Below the pieces are notes generated by a model, which had not been told where the DNA came from, ran no database searches, and was given only the letters and a program-made list of their open reading frames with translations. A DNA stretch of 21,646 bases from DATLYB01 sp964502525 (lineage in GTDB: Bacteria; Bacteroidota; Bacteroidia; Chitinophagales; CAIOSU01). The stretch is taken from NCBI GenBank assembly GCA_964502525.1, contig CAZCXH010000076.1, positions 1 to 21,646 on the forward strand, given 5' to 3'. A program made the translations under genes and the position numbers. How positions within the stretch are numbered: the first letter of the stretch is position 1; each line of letters starts with the position of its first letter. This document shows, piece after piece, positions 19,956 to 21,646 of the stretch.

Positions 19956-21646
19956 ATGAAAAAAGTGTTTTTTTTATCAGTAACTGCCCTGTTGAATTTG
20001 TTTAATCTTAACGCGCAGGTGGTCAATGGAACCTTAAGCCACGGTGGAATCAACCGCACCTATATGGCGTATCTTCCGACCTCTTACGCGCCCGGTTCAA
20101 GTTTGCCGGTTGTGTTCGTGCTCCATGCCCTCACCATGAACGGTCAGCGCATCATGCAGGTGAGCGGCATGAATGCCGTGGCGGAGGCGAATAATTTTAT
20201 TGCCGTTTATCCCGATGGCATTGGCGGATCCTGGAACACCAGCCTGCCCGTGCCCGGTGCTTCAACGGCCGATGACGTAGGCTTCATTGACGCGCTGGCC
20301 GATGAAATGGTTACCCTTTATAATGCCGACCTCAACCGCCTGTATGCCTGCGGCCTTTCGAACGGAGGATTTTTGAGCTACCGGCTGGCTTGTGAATCAA
20401 GCAAATGCTTTGCAGCCATCGCTCCTGTTGCCGCAAGCCTTACTGACGCCAATTTCGCAAGCTGCGCTCCTACCCGAGCGGTTCCCGTGCTGCATATCCA
20501 CGGCACTGCTGACCTCATCGTGCCATTTGGCGGAACAATAGGCATCAAGCCGGTTAATGACGTGCTGGCCTACTGGCTGTTCAGCAATAATAATTGCTCC
20601 GGAAATCCAGCTATCACTGCATTGCCGAACACCAACCCGTTTGACGGATCAACGGTTGACCGCTGGGTGTGGAGTCCCTGCGACAATGGCGCAGAGGTGC
20701 AGTTGCTGAAAGTGAACGGAGGCGGGCATCAGTGGCCCGGAACTTTCACCCTTTTGGGCGGTCTCGGCAATATCAACCGCGACATCAACGCAAGCCAGGA
20801 GATATGGAATTTTTTCAGCCGGTTCACCTGCAGTCAAAGCGGGGCGAATCCAATCCCGCCAGCGCCAACCGCATCGGCATCCCCCAATCCCATCTGCCTA
20901 GGAACAGCGACAACGCTTGCCGCAACGGCCCCGGGCGGAAATTATGAGTGGTTCAATACGGCTATCGGTGGAACGCCCATTGCAACGGGAGCAACGTTCA
21001 CCACCCCCGCCCTGTTTGTTACTGCGACCTACTGGGTGCAAACAACGGTGGGCACAGATGTGAGCGCAAGAACGCCTGTTGTTGTTACGGTGGATATCAA
21101 CCCGCAGCCGCTCGCGCCAATAGTCATCGCATTGCCTCCTTCGCTTTGCAGCAGCGGTACCGCAGTTTTAACTTCAACCGTTCCGGTGCTTGGAACCATT
21201 AACTGGTATGATGCAGCCACCGGAGGCAATCTTCTCGCTACAGGACCAATTTTTACCACACCGGCATTGAATGCAACAACAACCTATTGGGCGGAACCTT
21301 CGCGCGGAGGTTGCATAGGACCAAGAACTGCGGTAACGGTAACAGTCAATCCGGTTCCCGCAGCGCCAACGGTTGCAGCGTCACCGGCAGCGCTTTGCTA
21401 CGGAAATTCGAGCACGCTCACTGCAACCGGTGGAACGGGAATATTCACATGGTTCAATACGCCCGCAGGCGGAATTCCGATCTGGGTGGGAGCAAGCTAC
21501 GCTACGCTTCCATTATTAAATACCACCACATTTTACGTGCAGGAAACAGATGCGGCAGGATGCACCAGCGCAAGAACGGCTGTAACCGTAACGGTAAATC
21601 CGCTGCCTGCTGCGCCAACCGCGTCTGCATCACCGGCATCAATCTG
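19956..21646 (+). CDS. PHB-depolymerase/LpqC-like secreted esterase with Ig-like repeats (3' end outside window)
   Basis: Open from the ATG at 19956 to the window end (563 codons, incomplete). Residues 1-20 are a signal peptide ending LNA before Q. Residues about 22-292 form an alpha/beta-hydrolase of the PHB depolymerase/feruloyl esterase type. Visible landmarks are LPVVFVLHALT, FIAVYPDG, nucleophile S135 in CGLSNGGF, D186 in HIHGTADLIVPF and H258 in GGGHQWPG. From residue 303 there are three Ig-like repeats of about 83 residues (303-386, 387-469, 470-551) and the start of a fourth. Each has the signature WFN or WYD, then GG, then TTYW and TVTVNP. The missing C-terminus probably carries a T9SS sorting domain. 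The position usually occupied by HG near the oxyanion hole reads HA (residues 57-58). Likely a cell-surface esterase acting on a polyester or feruloylated polysaccharide; the substrate is uncertain. Confidence 0.85.
   Translation, partial: MKKVFFLSVTALLNLFNLNAQVVNGTLSHGGINRTYMAYLPTSYAPGSSLPVVFVLHALTMNGQRIMQVSGMNAVAEANNFIAVYPDGIGGSWNTSLPVPGASTADDVGFIDALADEMVTLYNADLNRLYACGLSNGGFLSYRLACESSKCFAAIAPVAASLTDANFASCAPTRAVPVLHIHGTADLIVPFGGTIGIKPVNDVLAYWLFSNNNCSGNPAITALPNTNPFDGSTVDRWVWSPCDNGAEVQLLKVNGGGHQWPGTFTLLGGLGNINRDINASQEIWNFFSRFTCSQSGANPIPPAPTASASPNPICLGTATTLAATAPGGNYEWFNTAIGGTPIATGATFTTPALFVTATYWVQTTVGTDVSARTPVVVTVDINPQPLAPIVIALPPSLCSSGTAVLTSTVPVLGTINWYDAATGGNLLATGPIFTTPALNATTTYWAEPSRGGCIGPRTAVTVTVNPVPAAPTVAASPAALCYGNSSTLTATGGTGIFTWFNTPAGGIPIWVGASYATLPLLNTTTFYVQETDAAGCTSARTAVTVTVNPLPAAPTASASPASI
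20862..21646 (+). repeat. Ig-like repeat-coding DNA, about 250-bp units
   Basis: Units begin at 20862, 21114, 21363 and 21609. Unit starts at 20862, 21363 and 21609 share GCGCCAAC followed by an alanine/serine/proline-rich segment, showing recent similarity at the DNA level, while the unit at 21114 is more diverged. The array runs past the window end. Confidence 0.75.

Overview
The window looks like chromosomal DNA of an environmental Bacteroidota bacterium (not assignable to genus from sequence alone). The evidence is a secreted protein with a type IX secretion (T9SS) C-terminal sorting domain, a TonB-dependent receptor with an N-terminal carboxypeptidase-regulatory-like domain, a DUF5690-type membrane protein, a lipoprotein with EGF-like cysteine modules, a DUF4369/TlpA-type thioredoxin lipoprotein, an esterase with Ig-like repeats, and TAnnTTTG-like promoter elements. 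Base composition is intermediate. No tRNA, rRNA, CRISPR array or intact insertion sequence was found.

Layout. 1-3.0 kb: a DUF5690 transporter-like protein (+), a DoxX-like membrane protein (+) and a T9SS-sorted secreted protein (-). 3.3-7.9 kb: a helical protein typical of Bacteroidota (+) and a large TonB-dependent receptor (+). 7.9-8.5 kb: a decayed patch with a 31-residue signal-peptide stub and possible transposase debris. 8.6-10.2 kb: an FAD-binding dehydrogenase of the COG3573 type (+). 10.2-11.0 kb: a gene-free stretch with a fresh 284/285-bp tandem duplication that copies the 3' end of the FAD gene, then nested inverted repeats, then one copy of a 99-bp dispersed hairpin repeat. 11.0-12.1 kb: two convergent small lipoprotein genes sharing a strong bidirectional terminator. 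12.2-15.8 kb (-): gatB, a TlpA-like thioredoxin lipoprotein overlapping gatB by ATGA, and a receiver-plus-HATPase signalling protein. 15.8-16.3 kb: a repeat-rich divergent intergenic region holding the second, inverted copy of the 99-bp repeat and several hairpins. 16.3-19.3 kb (+): a seven-CXXCH cytochrome fused to TPRs, then mltG. 19.3-19.95 kb: gene-poor, starting with a degenerate array of 21-nt period. 19.96 kb to the end (+): a PHB-depolymerase/LpqC-like esterase with Ig-like repeats, running off the window.

The genes are mostly housekeeping or cell-envelope functions (aminoacyl-tRNA amidation, peptidoglycan chain termination, periplasmic redox, outer-membrane uptake, secreted hydrolase) and do not form one pathway. 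No complete new multi-gene system is evident. The unusual content is in the intergenic DNA: a 99-bp repeat whose two copies show a compensatory change in a hairpin and lie in the same orientation before their downstream genes, the tandem duplication with a fold-back at its junction, nested stems beside it, the 21-nt array, and a direct repeat flanking the receiver-HATPase gene that may be the scar of a lost tandem paralog.
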